Shown: in pieces, positions 8,257 through 21,609 of the stretch
How the letters are laid out: every line of letters starts with the position of its first letter
Position numbering within the stretch: position 1 is the first letter of the stretch
From: Silanimonas lenta DSM 16282
GTDB lineage: Bacteria; Pseudomonadota; Gammaproteobacteria; Xanthomonadales; Xanthomonadaceae
Direction: 5' to 3'
Assembly: GCF_000429065.1 (NCBI RefSeq)
Contig: NZ_AUBD01000001.1
Span: 476,458-540,457 of the forward strand
Length of the DNA: 64,000 nt
Position numbers and translations under genes: made by a program
Notes under the pieces: generated by a model
Databases searched by the model: none
Told to the model about the DNA's origin: nothing
Seen by the model: only the letters and a program-made list of their open reading frames with translations

Positions 8257-10350
8257 CTAGCCGAACAGCCGCGCCACTTCCTCGCCGGGCATCGGCTTGC
8301 CAAGGTAGAAGCCCTGCCCCAGGGGGCAGCCGCGTTCGCGCAGCAGGCCGTGCTGGCCCTCGTTCTCGATGCCCTCGGCCACCACCGTGACGCCGAGCGA
8401 ATGGGCCATGGCGATGACGCCGGTGGTGAGCGCGAGATCGTTCGGGTCGCGCAGGAGGTCGGTGACGAAGCTGCGGTCGATCTTCACCCCGTCCACCGGC
8501 ACGCGGCGCAGGTGCGAGAGGCCGGAAAACCCGGTGCCGAAATCGTCCAGCCAGACGCCCACGCCGGCCGCGCGCAGCCGGGTGAAGGCCGCGGTGGCCT
8601 GGGCCTCGTCGCGCAGGATGGCGGTCTCGGTGAGCTCGAGGTGCAGGCGCCGCGGATCAAGACCGCTGCGCGCGAGCGCCGCCTCCACGGTCTCCGGCAG
8701 GTCGCCGCGGGCGAGCTGGCGCGGCGAGATGTTGATCGCCACGAAGGGCCCGCGCCCGCCGGCCGGCGCCGCCCAGCCCGCGGCGGCGCGCATCGCCTCC
8801 TCCAGCACCCGGCGGCCCAGCTCCTCCACCTGGCCGCTCTCCTCGGCGATGCCGATGAACACCGAGGGCGGCACCAGGCCGAGGTGCGGATGGCTCCAGC
8901 GCAGCAGGGCCTCGGCACCCACCGCGCGGCCATCGGTGAGATCGAACACCGGCTGGAAGGCAAGGCTCATCTCACCGCGCTCCCAGGCCCCGCGCAGGTC
9001 GTGCTCGAGGCGCACCCGACGCTCCACCGCTTCGTCGAGGGCGCGCGAGTAGAAGCGCACGCAGCCCTTGCCGGCGGCCTTGGCCTGGTACATTGCCATG
9101 TCGGCGTTCTTCACCATCTGCGCTGCCGAGGCGGCGTCCTCGGGGAACACGGTGATGCCGATCGAGCCCGAGACCACGAGATCACGCTCGCCGAGCGGCA
9201 ACGGCCGGGCGATGGCCGCGAGGATGCGCCGCGCCAGAGCCTCGGCGCGCCGGCGCACGTCGGCGCCAGGGAACAGCACCACGAACTCGTCGCCGCCGAA
9301 GCGCGCGAGTTCCACCACGTCGAGGTCCTCGGCCGCACAGGCCTCGCGAATGCGTGCCGCTACCTCCACCAGGAGCTCATCGCCGACGTGGTGACCGAGG
9401 GTGTCGTTCACCCGCTTGATGTCGTCAAGATCGATGAACAGCAGCGCCAGCTCGCCGCTGCTGGCCTGCAGGGTGAGCAGGCGCGATTCCAGCGATTCGG
9501 AAAGCGCGAGGCGGTTGCCGAGGCCGGTGAGCGGATCGGTGTAGGCGATGCGGCGGATGTCGCGCTCGTGGCGCTCCACCGAATCGGCCATCCGCACGAA
9601 CACCCGCGTCAAGTCGCCGATCTCGTCGTCGCGCACCGGCAGGGCGCGGGCCTCGGCGTAACGTCCGGCCTCCACCGCGCCGGCCGCCTCGGCCAGCAGG
9701 CGGATCGGCTTCAGCACCCGCTTGCGCAGGGAATACAGCCCGACCAGGCCGAACCCGAACAGGCAGGCAAGGCCGCCGAGCAGCCACTGCACATGCGCCG
9801 CCCGGGTACTGGCGAGTCCCTGCTCGACGCTGCGCGACCAGGCTTGGGCTGTCACCCGGCCCTGCGCCATCGACAGTCCGAGCTGCACCGTGCCGATGCG
9901 CTGTTCACCCAGGGTCACCGGCGCCTCGAGATGCAGCAGGTCGCCCTCCCAGCGCACCGGGGGCTGGCGGCCCGCGCCCGCCTCCGTCTCGCCGAAGCGG
10001 GCGATGTCGCGGCTGCCGTCGTGCACGATGCGCCCGGCGGCGTCTACCACCCGCACGTACACCACGTCGGCCTGCTGCCCGGTGCTGCGCACGTACTCGC
10101 CGATGCGGTCGAGATCGAGGAAGTACAACGGGTTGGCCACCGCGGCGGCGAGCTGTGCGGCGAGGCTGTCGCCCCGCTGCCTGAGTCCGTCGCGCAGCAG
10201 TTCCAGCACCAGCGCATCGCCGCCCTCGCGCATGGCGCTGAAGCTGCGTTGCTCACGCCAGATCAGCCCGGCGAACACCAGGGCGATCGTGCCCACGCAC
10301 AGGCCCACCCAAACCAGCATCTGGGCGCGCAGAGTCCAGCGGATCTTCAT
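8257..10350 (-). CDS. Membrane GGDEF-EAL protein (cyclic di-GMP turnover)
   Basis: A 697-residue protein: N-terminal membrane helix (about 10-30), periplasmic sensor region, second helix (about 188-210), HAMP-like linker, GGDEF domain, then EAL domain. The GGDEF site is intact (FGGDEFVV), but no RxxD inhibitory site lies five residues before it. The EAL domain keeps EALLRW, the DDFGTGFSGLSHLRR loop and VKIDRSF, so phosphodiesterase activity is plausible. It overlaps the upstream PhnD-like gene by 4 bp, so that periplasmic binding protein may supply its input. Which activity dominates cannot be read from sequence. Confidence 0.93.
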   Translation of the reverse strand: MKIRWTLRAQMLVWVGLCVGTIALVFAGLIWREQRSFSAMREGGDALVLELLRDGLRQRGDSLAAQLAAAVANPLYFLDLDRIGEYVRSTGQQADVVYVRVVDAAGRIVHDGSRDIARFGETEAGAGRQPPVRWEGDLLHLEAPVTLGEQRIGTVQLGLSMAQGRVTAQAWSRSVEQGLASTRAAHVQWLLGGLACLFGFGLVGLYSLRKRVLKPIRLLAEAAGAVEAGRYAEARALPVRDDEIGDLTRVFVRMADSVERHERDIRRIAYTDPLTGLGNRLALSESLESRLLTLQASSGELALLFIDLDDIKRVNDTLGHHVGDELLVEVAARIREACAAEDLDVVELARFGGDEFVVLFPGADVRRRAEALARRILAAIARPLPLGERDLVVSGSIGITVFPEDAASAAQMVKNADMAMYQAKAAGKGCVRFYSRALDEAVERRVRLEHDLRGAWERGEMSLAFQPVFDLTDGRAVGAEALLRWSHPHLGLVPPSVFIGIAEESGQVEELGRRVLEEAMRAAAGWAAPAGGRGPFVAINISPRQLARGDLPETVEAALARSGLDPRRLHLELTETAILRDEAQATAAFTRLRAAGVGVWLDDFGTGFSGLSHLRRVPVDGVKIDRSFVTDLLRDPNDLALTTGVIAMAHSLGVTVVAEGIENEGQHGLLRERGCPLGQGFYLGKPMPGEEVARLFG

Positions 10351-11258
10351 TCGATGGCCTCCCGGGTGCGGCGGGCGGCATCGGCCAGCACTGCGAGGGC
10401 GGCGAGGTCGGCCGGCTCCGGGCGCAGGAAGGCGGTGGTGTCGAAGAAACGCCGCAGCGCCGGGGCCGCCTCCGGGTCCTCGGCCGCGGCGGCCAGCACC
10501 TCGGTGAGGCGCCGCCGTACCCGCGCATCGAGATCCGGGCGCACCAGCTCCATCGCCCGTGGCGCCTGCGGGCTGCGGCCCACCACCCGCAAGGCCTCCG
10601 CCCGCGGGTCGCGGGCGCGGAGCTGCTCCAGGTCCACCTCGCTGAAGGCGCCGGCGTCCACCACGCCCTTCAGCACCCAGGTGGCGATATTGGCCTCGGA
10701 GTTGGCGAACACATAGCCCACGCTGCCGGAGCGCGGGCGGTCGGCCGGGCTCGGCAGGATTTCCATCGGCACCCCATGGTCGAGCAGGGTGATCGCCGGC
10801 AGCAGGTAGGCGCTGGTGGAGGCCGGGCGCTGCAGCGCCAGCCGCCGCCCACGCAGGTCGCGCAGGCCCTGCACTGCCGAGTCGTGGCGCACGAACAGCA
10901 CCGAGCGGTAGTAGCGCACGCCATCGCGCTCGGTGAACAGCACCGGCAGCGCGCCGGCGCGGTCGATCAGCAGAAGGCCGCTGCCAGCCGTCTCGGTCAC
11001 CCAGTCCACCCGGCCATGGCGCAGGTAGCTCGTCATGCGCGAGGCATCCGGGGCCATCAGGATGCGCCCCTCGCGGATGCCGACATCGGCCATGCGCGGC
11101 ACTACGTAGTCGAGCAGGGGCTTCAGCTGGTCGTAATGGCGCTGCGGATCATCGCTGATACGGCCGAGGACGAGGATGCCGGACTCGGCCCGGGCCGCCG
11201 CGGCCAGGGCCATGAACACCATCAGTGCGAATGCGTAGAACCGGTACCGCCCGTCCAT
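10347..11258 (-). CDS. PhnD-like phosphate/phosphonate substrate-binding protein, probable sensor partner
   Basis: A 303-residue exported protein with a signal peptide ending near AAAARAES. The body fits the type 2 periplasmic-binding fold of PhnD-like proteins: LGRISDDPQRHYDQLKPLLD at the N-terminus, then LRDLRGRRLALQRPASTSAY and a conserved DAGAFSEVDLEQL. No ABC permease or ATPase accompanies it. The next gene, overlapping by ATGA, is a GGDEF-EAL protein with a periplasmic domain, which suggests ligand sensing rather than transport. The ATG at 11258 was chosen because it begins the signal peptide. Confidence 0.85.
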   Translation of the reverse strand: MDGRYRFYAFALMVFMALAAAARAESGILVLGRISDDPQRHYDQLKPLLDYVVPRMADVGIREGRILMAPDASRMTSYLRHGRVDWVTETAGSGLLLIDRAGALPVLFTERDGVRYYRSVLFVRHDSAVQGLRDLRGRRLALQRPASTSAYLLPAITLLDHGVPMEILPSPADRPRSGSVGYVFANSEANIATWVLKGVVDAGAFSEVDLEQLRARDPRAEALRVVGRSPQAPRAMELVRPDLDARVRRRLTEVLAAAAEDPEAAPALRRFFDTTAFLRPEPADLAALAVLADAARRTREAIE

Positions 11259-11307
11259 CCTCGACCTTGGAAAACGGAAACCCGCCGAGTGTGACACGGT
11301 TTGACGA

Positions 11308-12066
11308 TTATTGTGATTCCCGTCTTTGCGCCAGCCGGGCCATGCGCTGGGCATCGGCGAGGATGCCGTGGAGGATGCGCACCTCGCGCTCGTCGGGGGC
11401 GGCGCGCAGGAACAGCCGGCGCAGGCGGCGCATCACCGTCACCCCGCTGCGGCCCTTGTGGAAGTCGATGTCGCGCAGGGTCTCGTCGAGATGGGCAAAG
11501 AAGCGTTCCAGCTCGTCATGGGTGGCCGGCCGGCGCACCTCCAGCGGCGGGCGCGCCGTGTCCCGGCCCTCGCGCTCCAGGGCCGCCAGCCGCAGCTCGT
11601 AGGCCAGTACCTGCACCGCCTGGGCAAGGTTGAGCGAGGTGAACCCGGGATCGGTGGGGATGCACACCGAGGCATGGCACTGCTGCAGCTCGGCGTTCTC
11701 GAGGCCGGTGCGCTCGGGGCCGAACACCAGCGCCACCTCGCCCAATGCCGCCGCGTCGAGCAGCCGTGCCGCGGCCTCGCGCGGGCTGTATTCGGGCATC
11801 GGCACGGCGCGCTGGGTGGCGGTGCTGCCGAACACCAGGGTGCAGCCGGCCACCGCCTCGGCCAGCGTGGCGCTGATCCGCGCCCCGTCGAGCAGGTCGT
11901 CGGCCCCGGCGGCGAGGGCATGGGCCTCGGGGTGCGGGAAGCGCTCCGGCGCCACCAGGTGCAGGGCCCGGAAGCCCATGGTCTTCAGGGCCCGGGCCGA
12001 GGAGCCGATGTTGCGCGGGTGCTGGGTGCCCACCAGGACCATCCGCACCCGTTCAAGCACGCGCAA
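11308..12066 (-). CDS. trmJ: tRNA (cytidine/uridine-2'-O-)-methyltransferase TrmJ
   Basis: A SPOUT-class methyltransferase that modifies position 32 of tRNAs. Motifs: [20 protein letters not shown] at the start, [15 protein letters not shown] in the middle, and the SAM-knot segment [20 protein letters not shown]. From the TTG at 12066 it is 252 residues (E. coli TrmJ 246), with GGAGG five bases upstream. A GTG at 12060 is also possible. The frame is open to 12135, but that extension does not look like coding sequence. It is divergent from suhB. Confidence 0.92.
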   Translation of the reverse strand: MRVLERVRMVLVGTQHPRNIGSSARALKTMGFRALHLVAPERFPHPEAHALAAGADDLLDGARISATLAEAVAGCTLVFGSTATQRAVPMPEYSPREAAARLLDAAALGEVALVFGPERTGLENAELQQCHASVCIPTDPGFTSLNLAQAVQVLAYELRLAALEREGRDTARPPLEVRRPATHDELERFFAHLDETLRDIDFHKGRSGVTVMRRLRRLFLRAAPDEREVRILHGILADAQRMARLAQRRESQ

Positions 12067-12161
12067 GGCAGCCTCCGGGAAAACGGGTACACTCCGCGCC
12101 GGCCCGGCACGGACCGGGCCGACGTTCTTCTTCAACCGGGCGGATAAGAGGCGGGCAGCGC

Positions 12162-12998
12162 ATGCAGAACCCTGTCGTCAATGTCATGGTCAAGGCCGCG
12201 CGCGCCGCGGGCAGCGTCCTGCTGCGCAACATGGCGCGACTCGACAGCCTCAACGTGGTCGAGAAGGCCCGCCAGGACTACGCCAGCGAAGTCGACGGCC
12301 TGGCCGAGCGCGAGATCATACGCGAGCTCAAGCGCGCCTACCCCGACTACGCCATCCTCGGCGAGGAAACCGGCCAGACCGGCAAGGGCCGCCACACCTT
12401 CGTCGTCGATCCGCTCGACGGCACCTCGAACTACCTGCGCGGCATCCCGCACTTCTGCGTCTCGATCGCTCTCGTCGACAACGGCGAACCGACCGATGCC
12501 GTCATCTACGATCCACTGCGCAACGAGCTGTTCTGCGCCAGCCGCGGCTCGGGCGCGGTGCTGAACGACCGCCGCCTGCGCCTCAACACCCAGCGCGAGC
12601 TGCCCGGCGCGGTGCTGGTGAGCGGCTTCCCGCCGCGCGAGCGCAAGCGCCTCGCGCCGCAGCTCAAGGCCATCGAGATGCTGCTGGCCGAGGCCGAGGA
12701 CGTGCGTCGCAGCGGTTCTGCCGCCCTCGACCTCGCCTGGGTGGCGGCCGGCCGCTGCGACGGCTATTTCGAGGCCGGGGTGAAGCCCTGGGACATCGCC
12801 GCCGGCATCCTGCTGGTGCGCGAGGCCGGCGGCCGCGCCTGCGATTTTCGCGGGCGCTCCGAGAAGATGCTGTTCGAAGGCCAGGTGATCGCCGGCCCGA
12901 TGAAGGTGGTCGAGCGGGTGCAGAAGGCGGTGCAGGAGAGCGGCTGGCTGGCCAGCTTCGCCCCGCCGCCGCTGAACCCCGCCGGCACGCCGGGCTGA
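12162..12998 (+). CDS. suhB: Inositol-1-monophosphatase family protein SuhB
   Basis: A 278-residue protein matching E. coli SuhB (267) nearly end to end. The metal-binding motifs are [20 protein letters not shown] and [17 protein letters not shown]. SuhB hydrolyses inositol monophosphate in vitro and in E. coli also acts in the Nus complex for rRNA transcription. The ATG at 12162 has GAGG upstream. It is divergent from trmJ and convergent with secF. Confidence 0.95.
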   Translation: MQNPVVNVMVKAARAAGSVLLRNMARLDSLNVVEKARQDYASEVDGLAEREIIRELKRAYPDYAILGEETGQTGKGRHTFVVDPLDGTSNYLRGIPHFCVSIALVDNGEPTDAVIYDPLRNELFCASRGSGAVLNDRRLRLNTQRELPGAVLVSGFPPRERKRLAPQLKAIEMLLAEAEDVRRSGSAALDLAWVAAGRCDGYFEAGVKPWDIAAGILLVREAGGRACDFRGRSEKMLFEGQVIAGPMKVVERVQKAVQESGWLASFAPPPLNPAGTPG

Positions 12999-13056
12999 AC
13001 GCCCCGCTGCCCCCCGGAGCCCCACGCGCCACGGTGGCCGCAGGGGCGGAAACGAC

Positions 13057-13083
13057 GAAGGCCGCGGCAATCCCGCGGCCTTC
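13057..13083. terminator. Hairpin between convergent suhB and secF
   Basis: GAAGGCCGCGG (13057-13067) and CCGCGGCCTTC (13073-13083) form a perfect 11-bp stem with a 5-base loop. It sits between two convergent genes, as a bidirectional terminator would. No clear U-tract follows on either strand, so intrinsic termination is uncertain. Confidence 0.55.
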
Positions 13084-13108
13084 ACCGTAAAGCGCCGTCA
13101 GGCCGGCC

Positions 13109-14065
13109 TCAGGGCCGGCGGTCGAGATCCGAGGTGTCGCGCGCCTTGGGCAGCAGGTCCTGCTTGCTCACGTTCATCCACAGCAGCAGCGGGCAGGCAA
13201 GGAAGATCGAGGACAGGGTGCCAACGACGATGCCCACCATCTGCGACTCGGCCATGCCCTGCAGGCTGGCGCCGCCGAACAGGTAGAGCGCGAACACCGA
13301 CATGAAGGTGGCCATGGAGGTGATGATGGTGCGCGAGAGCGTGCCGTTGATGGCGTTGTTCAGCACCTTCACCGGCTCCACCTTGTGCATGCTGCGGAAG
13401 TTCTCGCGCACGCGGTCGAAGATCACGATGGTGTCGTTGATCGAGTAACCCATCACCGAGAGCACGCCGGCCAGCACGTAGAGGTCGAACTCGTGGCCGT
13501 TGAGCGAGAACCAGCCCAGCACCAGCAGCACGTCGTGCAGCGAGGTGATGATGGCGGCCACGGCGAACTTCCACTCGAAGCGCGCGGTGATGTAGACGAG
13601 GAAGCCGATCACCACGAAGCCGAGCGCCAGCAGGCCGTCCTCGGCCAGCTCGCGGCCCACCTGCGGGCCGACGAAGTCGGAGCGCACCACGGTGGCGCGG
13701 TTGTCCGGCGTGCTCAGCACATCGGCGATGATGCCGCCGGCCGCCGCCATGGCCTCGGCGCCGCCCTCCACGTCCTGCGGACGCGGCTGCAGGCGCACGA
13801 TCACGTCGCGGTCCGAGCCAAAGGTCTGCACCACCGGGCTGCTGAAGCCCTCGGCGGTGAGCCTGGCGCGCAGCTGCTCGAGGTCCGGTGGCTGCTCGAA
13901 GCGCAGCTCGGCCACGGTGCCGCCGGTGAAGTCGAGCGCGAAGTTGAAGCCCTTGAAGGGGATCAGCAGCGCCGAGGCCAGCATCAGCCCGAGGCCGATG
14001 GCAAGCCACACCCAGCGCAGGCGCAGGAAGTCGATGTTGGTCTGGTAGGGAATGAGGCGGAACAC
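13109..14065 (-). CDS. secF: Protein translocase subunit SecF
   Basis: A 318-residue inner-membrane protein (E. coli SecF 323). It contains the signature FALDFTGGTVAELRF after the first helix, and GYSINDTIVIFDRVRENFR in the later membrane region. With SecD and YajC it forms the accessory complex that uses the proton gradient to pull exported proteins through SecYEG. The GTG at 14065 is preferred: GGAG lies seven bases upstream and VFRLIPYQTNIDF matches the family start. A longer frame to 14116 overlaps secD. Confidence 0.95.
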   Translation of the reverse strand: MFRLIPYQTNIDFLRLRWVWLAIGLGLMLASALLIPFKGFNFALDFTGGTVAELRFEQPPDLEQLRARLTAEGFSSPVVQTFGSDRDVIVRLQPRPQDVEGGAEAMAAAGGIIADVLSTPDNRATVVRSDFVGPQVGRELAEDGLLALGFVVIGFLVYITARFEWKFAVAAIITSLHDVLLVLGWFSLNGHEFDLYVLAGVLSVMGYSINDTIVIFDRVRENFRSMHKVEPVKVLNNAINGTLSRTIITSMATFMSVFALYLFGGASLQGMAESQMVGIVVGTLSSIFLACPLLLWMNVSKQDLLPKARDTSDLDRRP

Positions 14066-14078
14066 GCGGAGACTCCGG

Positions 14079-15956
14079 TCAGATGGCCAGGCCGGCCAGC
14101 TTCCGGCGGCCGCCATAGATCAGGGTGACGATGCCGCGCGACACCGAGACGGCGGTGTACATCGAGGTCAGGATGCCGATGATGAGCGCGATGGCGAAGC
14201 CCTTGATCGGGCCGGTGCCGAACACGAACAGCGCCACGCCCGCCAGCAGGGTGGTGATGTTGGCGTCGAAGATGGTGCCCGAGGCCTTCTCGTAGCCCAC
14301 CACGATGGAGTTGAGCGGCGTGTTGCCGGCCCGCAGTTCCTCGCGGATACGCTCGTTGATCAGCACGTTGGCGTCCACCGACAGGCCCACGGTGAGCGCG
14401 ATCGCCGCCAGGCCCGGCAGGGTGATGGTGGCCCCCATGATCGACATGATCGCCACCAGCATCAGCAGGTTGAGCAGCAGGGCGAGGTTCGTCACCAGGC
14501 CGAACATGCGGTAGTAGACGAGGAAGAACACCAGCACGATGAGGAAGGAGGCGACGATGGTCTTTACGCCTCGCTCGATGTTCTCGGCACCGAGGCTAGG
14601 ACCGATGATGCGCTCCTCGACGAACTCCATCGGCGCGGCGAGCGCGCCCGAGCGCAGCAGCAGGGCGAGCTGCTGGGCCTCGGCCGGGCTCTCGAGGCCG
14701 GTGGTCTGGAACTGGCGGCTGAACACGCCGCGGATGGTGGCGAGCGAGATGATCTCCTCGGTCACCCGCGTGCTGCGCACTTCCTCGCCATTGACGATGC
14801 GCACCTCGGGGGTGCGCTCGATGTAGACCACCGCCATCGGCTTGCCGACGTTCTGCGAGGTGAACTCGAACATGCGCTGGCCAGCCGAGGCGTTCAGCGT
14901 CACCGACACGCCCGGCGTGCCGGTCTCGGGGTCGGTGATCGAGGTGGCGGCCACCAGCTGGTCGCCGGAGGCGATCACCCGCTTGGCCAGCACCACCGGA
15001 ATGCGGCTGCCATCCGGCGCGCGCTCGCGCATGTAGTAAAGCCGGCCCTCCGGCGGAATGCGGCCGGTGCGCTCGGCCTCGATGGCGTCGGCGCCAGTGA
15101 GCAGAGCGGCGCGGTACTCGAGGGTGGCGGTGGCGCCGATCACCCGCTTGGCCAGCGCGGTGTCCTGCACGCCCGGCAACTGCACCACGATGCGCGAGTC
15201 GCCCTGGCGCTGCACGACCGGCTCGGCCACGCCCAGGGCGTTGATGCGGTTGCGCAGGATGGCCGCGTTCTGGTTGATGGTCTCGGTGAGCAGGGCCTGC
15301 ACCGCGGTCGGCGGCAGCGCGGCGGTGAAGCCGGGGCCGGCGCTGCCGGAAAGCAGCTGCAGGGTCAGCTCCGGAGCATCGGCCGCCACCCGCGCCATCG
15401 CCCGCGAGAGGTCCTCGGCCCGGCTCAGGCGCACCAGGATGTCATTCGGACGCACCAGCACTTCCTGGGCGCCGATGCGCTGTTCGCGCAGTACCGCGCG
15501 GATCTGCTCGGCATAGGCGGTCTCGCGCTTCTCCAGCGCGGCCTTCTGGTCCACCTGCAGCAGGAAGTGCACGCCGCCCTGCAGGTCGAGGCCGAGCAGC
15601 ATCGGCCGGGCGCCGATCAGCTCGAGCCAGCGCGGCACGGTGGAGGCGAGATTCTGCGCCACCGTGTAGCCCCCCTCGAACTCGGACCGCAGCAGCTGCG
15701 CGGCGCGCAGCTGGTCATCGCTGGCAAGCCTGACCAGCAGGTTGCCGCCCTCCTCGGCCACCGACTTGTAGGGGATGCCAGCGGCATCCAGCAGGCCGGC
15801 CACCCGGTCACGCAAGGCGGCATCCACCACCGAGCCGCGGTTGGCGGTGATCTGCACCGCCGCATCCTGCTTGTAGAGGTTGGGCAGCGCGTACAGGGTG
15901 CTCAGCACCAGGATCAGCGCGGCCAGGATGAATTTCCAGCGGGGGTATTCGAGCAT
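14079..15956 (-). CDS. secD: Protein translocase subunit SecD
   Basis: A 625-residue protein (E. coli SecD 615). The first helix follows MLEYPRWKFI. The periplasmic P1 region begins with LGLDLQGGVHFLLQVD. The membrane part has TLPGLAAIALTVGLSVDANV with LINERIREELR. It ends 13 bp before the secF start and follows yajC by 67 bp, giving the usual yajC-secD-secF order. Confidence 0.97.
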   Translation of the reverse strand: MLEYPRWKFILAALILVLSTLYALPNLYKQDAAVQITANRGSVVDAALRDRVAGLLDAAGIPYKSVAEEGGNLLVRLASDDQLRAAQLLRSEFEGGYTVAQNLASTVPRWLELIGARPMLLGLDLQGGVHFLLQVDQKAALEKRETAYAEQIRAVLREQRIGAQEVLVRPNDILVRLSRAEDLSRAMARVAADAPELTLQLLSGSAGPGFTAALPPTAVQALLTETINQNAAILRNRINALGVAEPVVQRQGDSRIVVQLPGVQDTALAKRVIGATATLEYRAALLTGADAIEAERTGRIPPEGRLYYMRERAPDGSRIPVVLAKRVIASGDQLVAATSITDPETGTPGVSVTLNASAGQRMFEFTSQNVGKPMAVVYIERTPEVRIVNGEEVRSTRVTEEIISLATIRGVFSRQFQTTGLESPAEAQQLALLLRSGALAAPMEFVEERIIGPSLGAENIERGVKTIVASFLIVLVFFLVYYRMFGLVTNLALLLNLLMLVAIMSIMGATITLPGLAAIALTVGLSVDANVLINERIREELRAGNTPLNSIVVGYEKASGTIFDANITTLLAGVALFVFGTGPIKGFAIALIIGILTSMYTAVSVSRGIVTLIYGGRRKLAGLAI

Positions 15957-16023
15957 GGGCGTGGGTCGGGCCGGCAGGCGCCAGCCGTGTGGATCCGGCA
16001 GGAAGCCGGGGGGTGGGGGTGGC

Positions 16024-16365
16024 TCAGAGCGACTTCAAGGTGCCCTTGGGCAGCACGGCATTGATCGCGCCCTTCTGCAGGCGGATGCGGATGCCCTCGG
16101 CGATCTCGACGGTGAGGAAGCTCTCGCCCACCTCCTCGATGCGGCCGGCGATGCCGCCACTGGTGATCACCTCGTCGCCCCTGGCCAGCTTCTCGACCAT
16201 CTGCCGGTGTTCCTTCTGCCGCTTCATCTGCGGCCGGATCATCATGAAGTACATCAGCACGAAGACCGCGGCGAGCAGGATGAAGCTCGGCCACGGGCTG
16301 GGCTGGGCTGGGGCACCGGCGGCCTGGGCATGGGCGGCAGGAATGAGGAGATCGAGCAGGGACAT
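16024..16365 (-). CDS. yajC: Preprotein translocase subunit YajC
   Basis: A 113-residue protein with an Ala-rich N-terminus (MSLLDLLIPAAHAQ), one membrane helix (FILLAAVFVLMYFMMIRPQ) and the conserved cytosolic tail KRQKEHRQMVEKLARGDEVI. YajC associates with SecDF. It lies 97 bp after tgt and ahead of secD in one apparent operon. Confidence 0.95.
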   Translation of the reverse strand: MSLLDLLIPAAHAQAAGAPAQPSPWPSFILLAAVFVLMYFMMIRPQMKRQKEHRQMVEKLARGDEVITSGGIAGRIEEVGESFLTVEIAEGIRIRLQKGAINAVLPKGTLKSL

Positions 16366-16462
16366 GGGCGTGCAGCTTCCAGCAGACCGAAACAGCCCGG
16401 AAGTATGCCACGCCCCCGCCCCGCCGGCCCGCCCCCGGGGCAGCCCGCCTCCGGGAACCGGC

Positions 16463-18621
<2,159 letters not shown>

Positions 18622-18778
18622 GGACCGGCTTGACTGGCCGCTCCTCCAGCAGGCGCCGTGCGGCGCGGGGTAGCGATTGTACGCGTCGGACTCCCATCAC
18701 CGCGCTCTCCCCTCGACATTCCCTTGCCTGCGTGCAAGCTCACACTTTCCCTTGATTGAACCTACCCCGGAGCCCGCC

Positions 18779-19792
18779 ATGCCCATCCGCGCCTATGCCG
18801 CCACGGCCCCGAAGGGCCGCCTCGAGGCCTTCGAGTACGAGCCCGGCCCGCTGCCGCCCGAGTTCGTCGAGGTGCAGGTCGAGCACTGCGGCCTGTGCCA
18901 CTCCGACCTCAGCATGGTGAACAACGACTGGGGCAATGCCCGCTACCCGCTGGTACCGGGCCACGAGGCCATCGGCCGCGTGGTGGCGGTCGGCCCCGAG
19001 GCGAAGCGGGTGAAGGTGGGCGACCGCGTGGGCATCGGCTGGTACCAGAGCAGCTGCATGGCCTGCGAACAGTGCCTCTCGGGCCACCACAACGTCTGCG
19101 GGAAATCGAGCGGGCTCATCGTCTCCGGCCATGGCGGCTTTGGCGAGCGCGTGCGCGCGCACTGGGTCTGGGCCACGCCGATTCCCGAGGGCGTGAACGC
19201 CGCCAGCGCCGGCCCCCTGCTCTGCGGCGGCATCACCGTGTTCGGCCCCATCGCCCATTTCGGCATCAAGCCCACCGACCGCGTGGGCGTGGTCGGCATC
19301 GGTGGCCTCGGCCACCTCGCCCTGCAGTTCCTCAAGGCCTGGGGCTGCGAGGTCACGGCCTTCACCTCCAGCGAGGGCAAGCACGAGGAAGCGATCCGGC
19401 TCGGCGCCCACCGCACGGTGGTCAGCACCGATGCGAAGGCGCTGGCGAAGGAGGCCGGGCGCTTCGATTTCATCCTCGTCACCGCCAATGTCACCCTGCC
19501 CTGGGGCGCCTACCTGTCGGCACTCGCGCCCAATGGCCGCCTGCACTTTGTGGGCGCGGTGCTGGAGCCGGTGCCGGTGCCGGCCTTCGCCCTGATCGGC
19601 GGGCAGAAATCGGTGAGCGGCTCGCCGCTGGGCAGCCCGGCCACCACGGCGCAGATGCTGGAGTTCTGCGCCCGGCACGGCATCGCCCCGCAGGTGGAAC
19701 GCTTCCCGATGTCGCGGATCAACGAGGCCTTCGAGCACCTGCACAGCGGCAAGGCGCGCTATCGCATCGTGCTGGATGCCGACTTCGCCTGA
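18779..19792 (+). CDS. Zinc-dependent NAD(P) alcohol dehydrogenase (YahK/cinnamyl-alcohol type)
   Basis: A 337-residue medium-chain dehydrogenase. Catalytic zinc residues: Cys in CGLCHSDLS and GHEAIG. The structural zinc site has four Cys in CMACEQCLSGHHNVC. The cofactor fold has GIGGLGHLALQFLKAWG. Such enzymes reduce aldehydes or oxidise alcohols; the substrate cannot be read here. GGAG is six bases before the ATG at 18779. It is convergent with the response-regulator gene and appears to be a single-gene unit. Confidence 0.92.
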   Translation: MPIRAYAATAPKGRLEAFEYEPGPLPPEFVEVQVEHCGLCHSDLSMVNNDWGNARYPLVPGHEAIGRVVAVGPEAKRVKVGDRVGIGWYQSSCMACEQCLSGHHNVCGKSSGLIVSGHGGFGERVRAHWVWATPIPEGVNAASAGPLLCGGITVFGPIAHFGIKPTDRVGVVGIGGLGHLALQFLKAWGCEVTAFTSSEGKHEEAIRLGAHRTVVSTDAKALAKEAGRFDFILVTANVTLPWGAYLSALAPNGRLHFVGAVLEPVPVPAFALIGGQKSVSGSPLGSPATTAQMLEFCARHGIAPQVERFPMSRINEAFEHLHSGKARYRIVLDADFA

Positions 19793-19804
19793 GGCGCTGC
19801 CGGC

Positions 19805-20406
19805 CTAGAGCCAGCCCTTCTGCCGCGCGAGGCGGTGCGCCTCGACGCGGTTGCTGGCACCCAGCTTGCCGATGGCCTCGCTGAGGTAGTTGCGCACGGT
19901 GCCATTGGAGAGGTGCAGTTTCAGGGCGATGTCCTGCGAGGAGAGGCCCTCGCCGGCCAGCCGCAGCACGGCGCGCTCGCGCTCGGTGAGCGGGTCGGCC
20001 TCTTCGCGCCAGGCGTCCACCGCCAGCTCGGGGGCGATGGCGCGGCCGCCGCGATGCACGTCGCGTAGGGCACGGGCCAGGGTCTCCACCGGCGCGTCCT
20101 TCAAGAGGTAGCCGCGCACGCCGGCGTCCAGCGCGCGGCGCAGGTAGCCGCCGCGGGCGAAGGTGGTGACGATGACCACGCGGGTGGGCAGGCCGGCCTC
20201 CTTCACCCTGGCGGCGAGGTCGAGGCCAGTGAGGCCCGGCATCTCGATGTCGGTGAGCAGCAGGTCGGGCCGGTGGCGCTGCACGGCGGCCCAGGCGGCG
20301 TCGCCATCGCCGGCTTCGGCCACGACCTCCAGATCGGGTTCCAGCGACAGCAGGCCCGCGAGCGCGCCGCGCAGCAGGGCCTGGTCCTCGGCCAGCACGA
20401 GGCGGA

Positions 20407-20410
<4 letters not shown>
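19805..20410 (-). CDS. NarL/DesR-type response regulator
   Basis: A 201-residue protein. The receiver domain (about 1-120) has phospho-acceptor Asp54 in LLLTDIEMPG and Lys in GYLLKDAP. The LuxR-type HTH (about 138-195) has LTERERAVLRLAGEGLSSQD and NGTVRNYLSEAIGKL. Its ATG overlaps the kinase stop as ATGA, so the two form a two-component pair. It likely controls the ABC exporter genes upstream in the same operon; a long palindrome before the first gene is a candidate site. Confidence 0.93.
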
Positions 20411-21600
<1,190 letters not shown>

Positions 21601-21609
21601 GGGGCGAGT

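Noticed and set aside
8350..10716. 788-codon plus-strand open frame opposite the GGDEF-EAL gene
   Set aside because: Antisense shadow; composition His/Ala/Arg-rich without recognisable domain.
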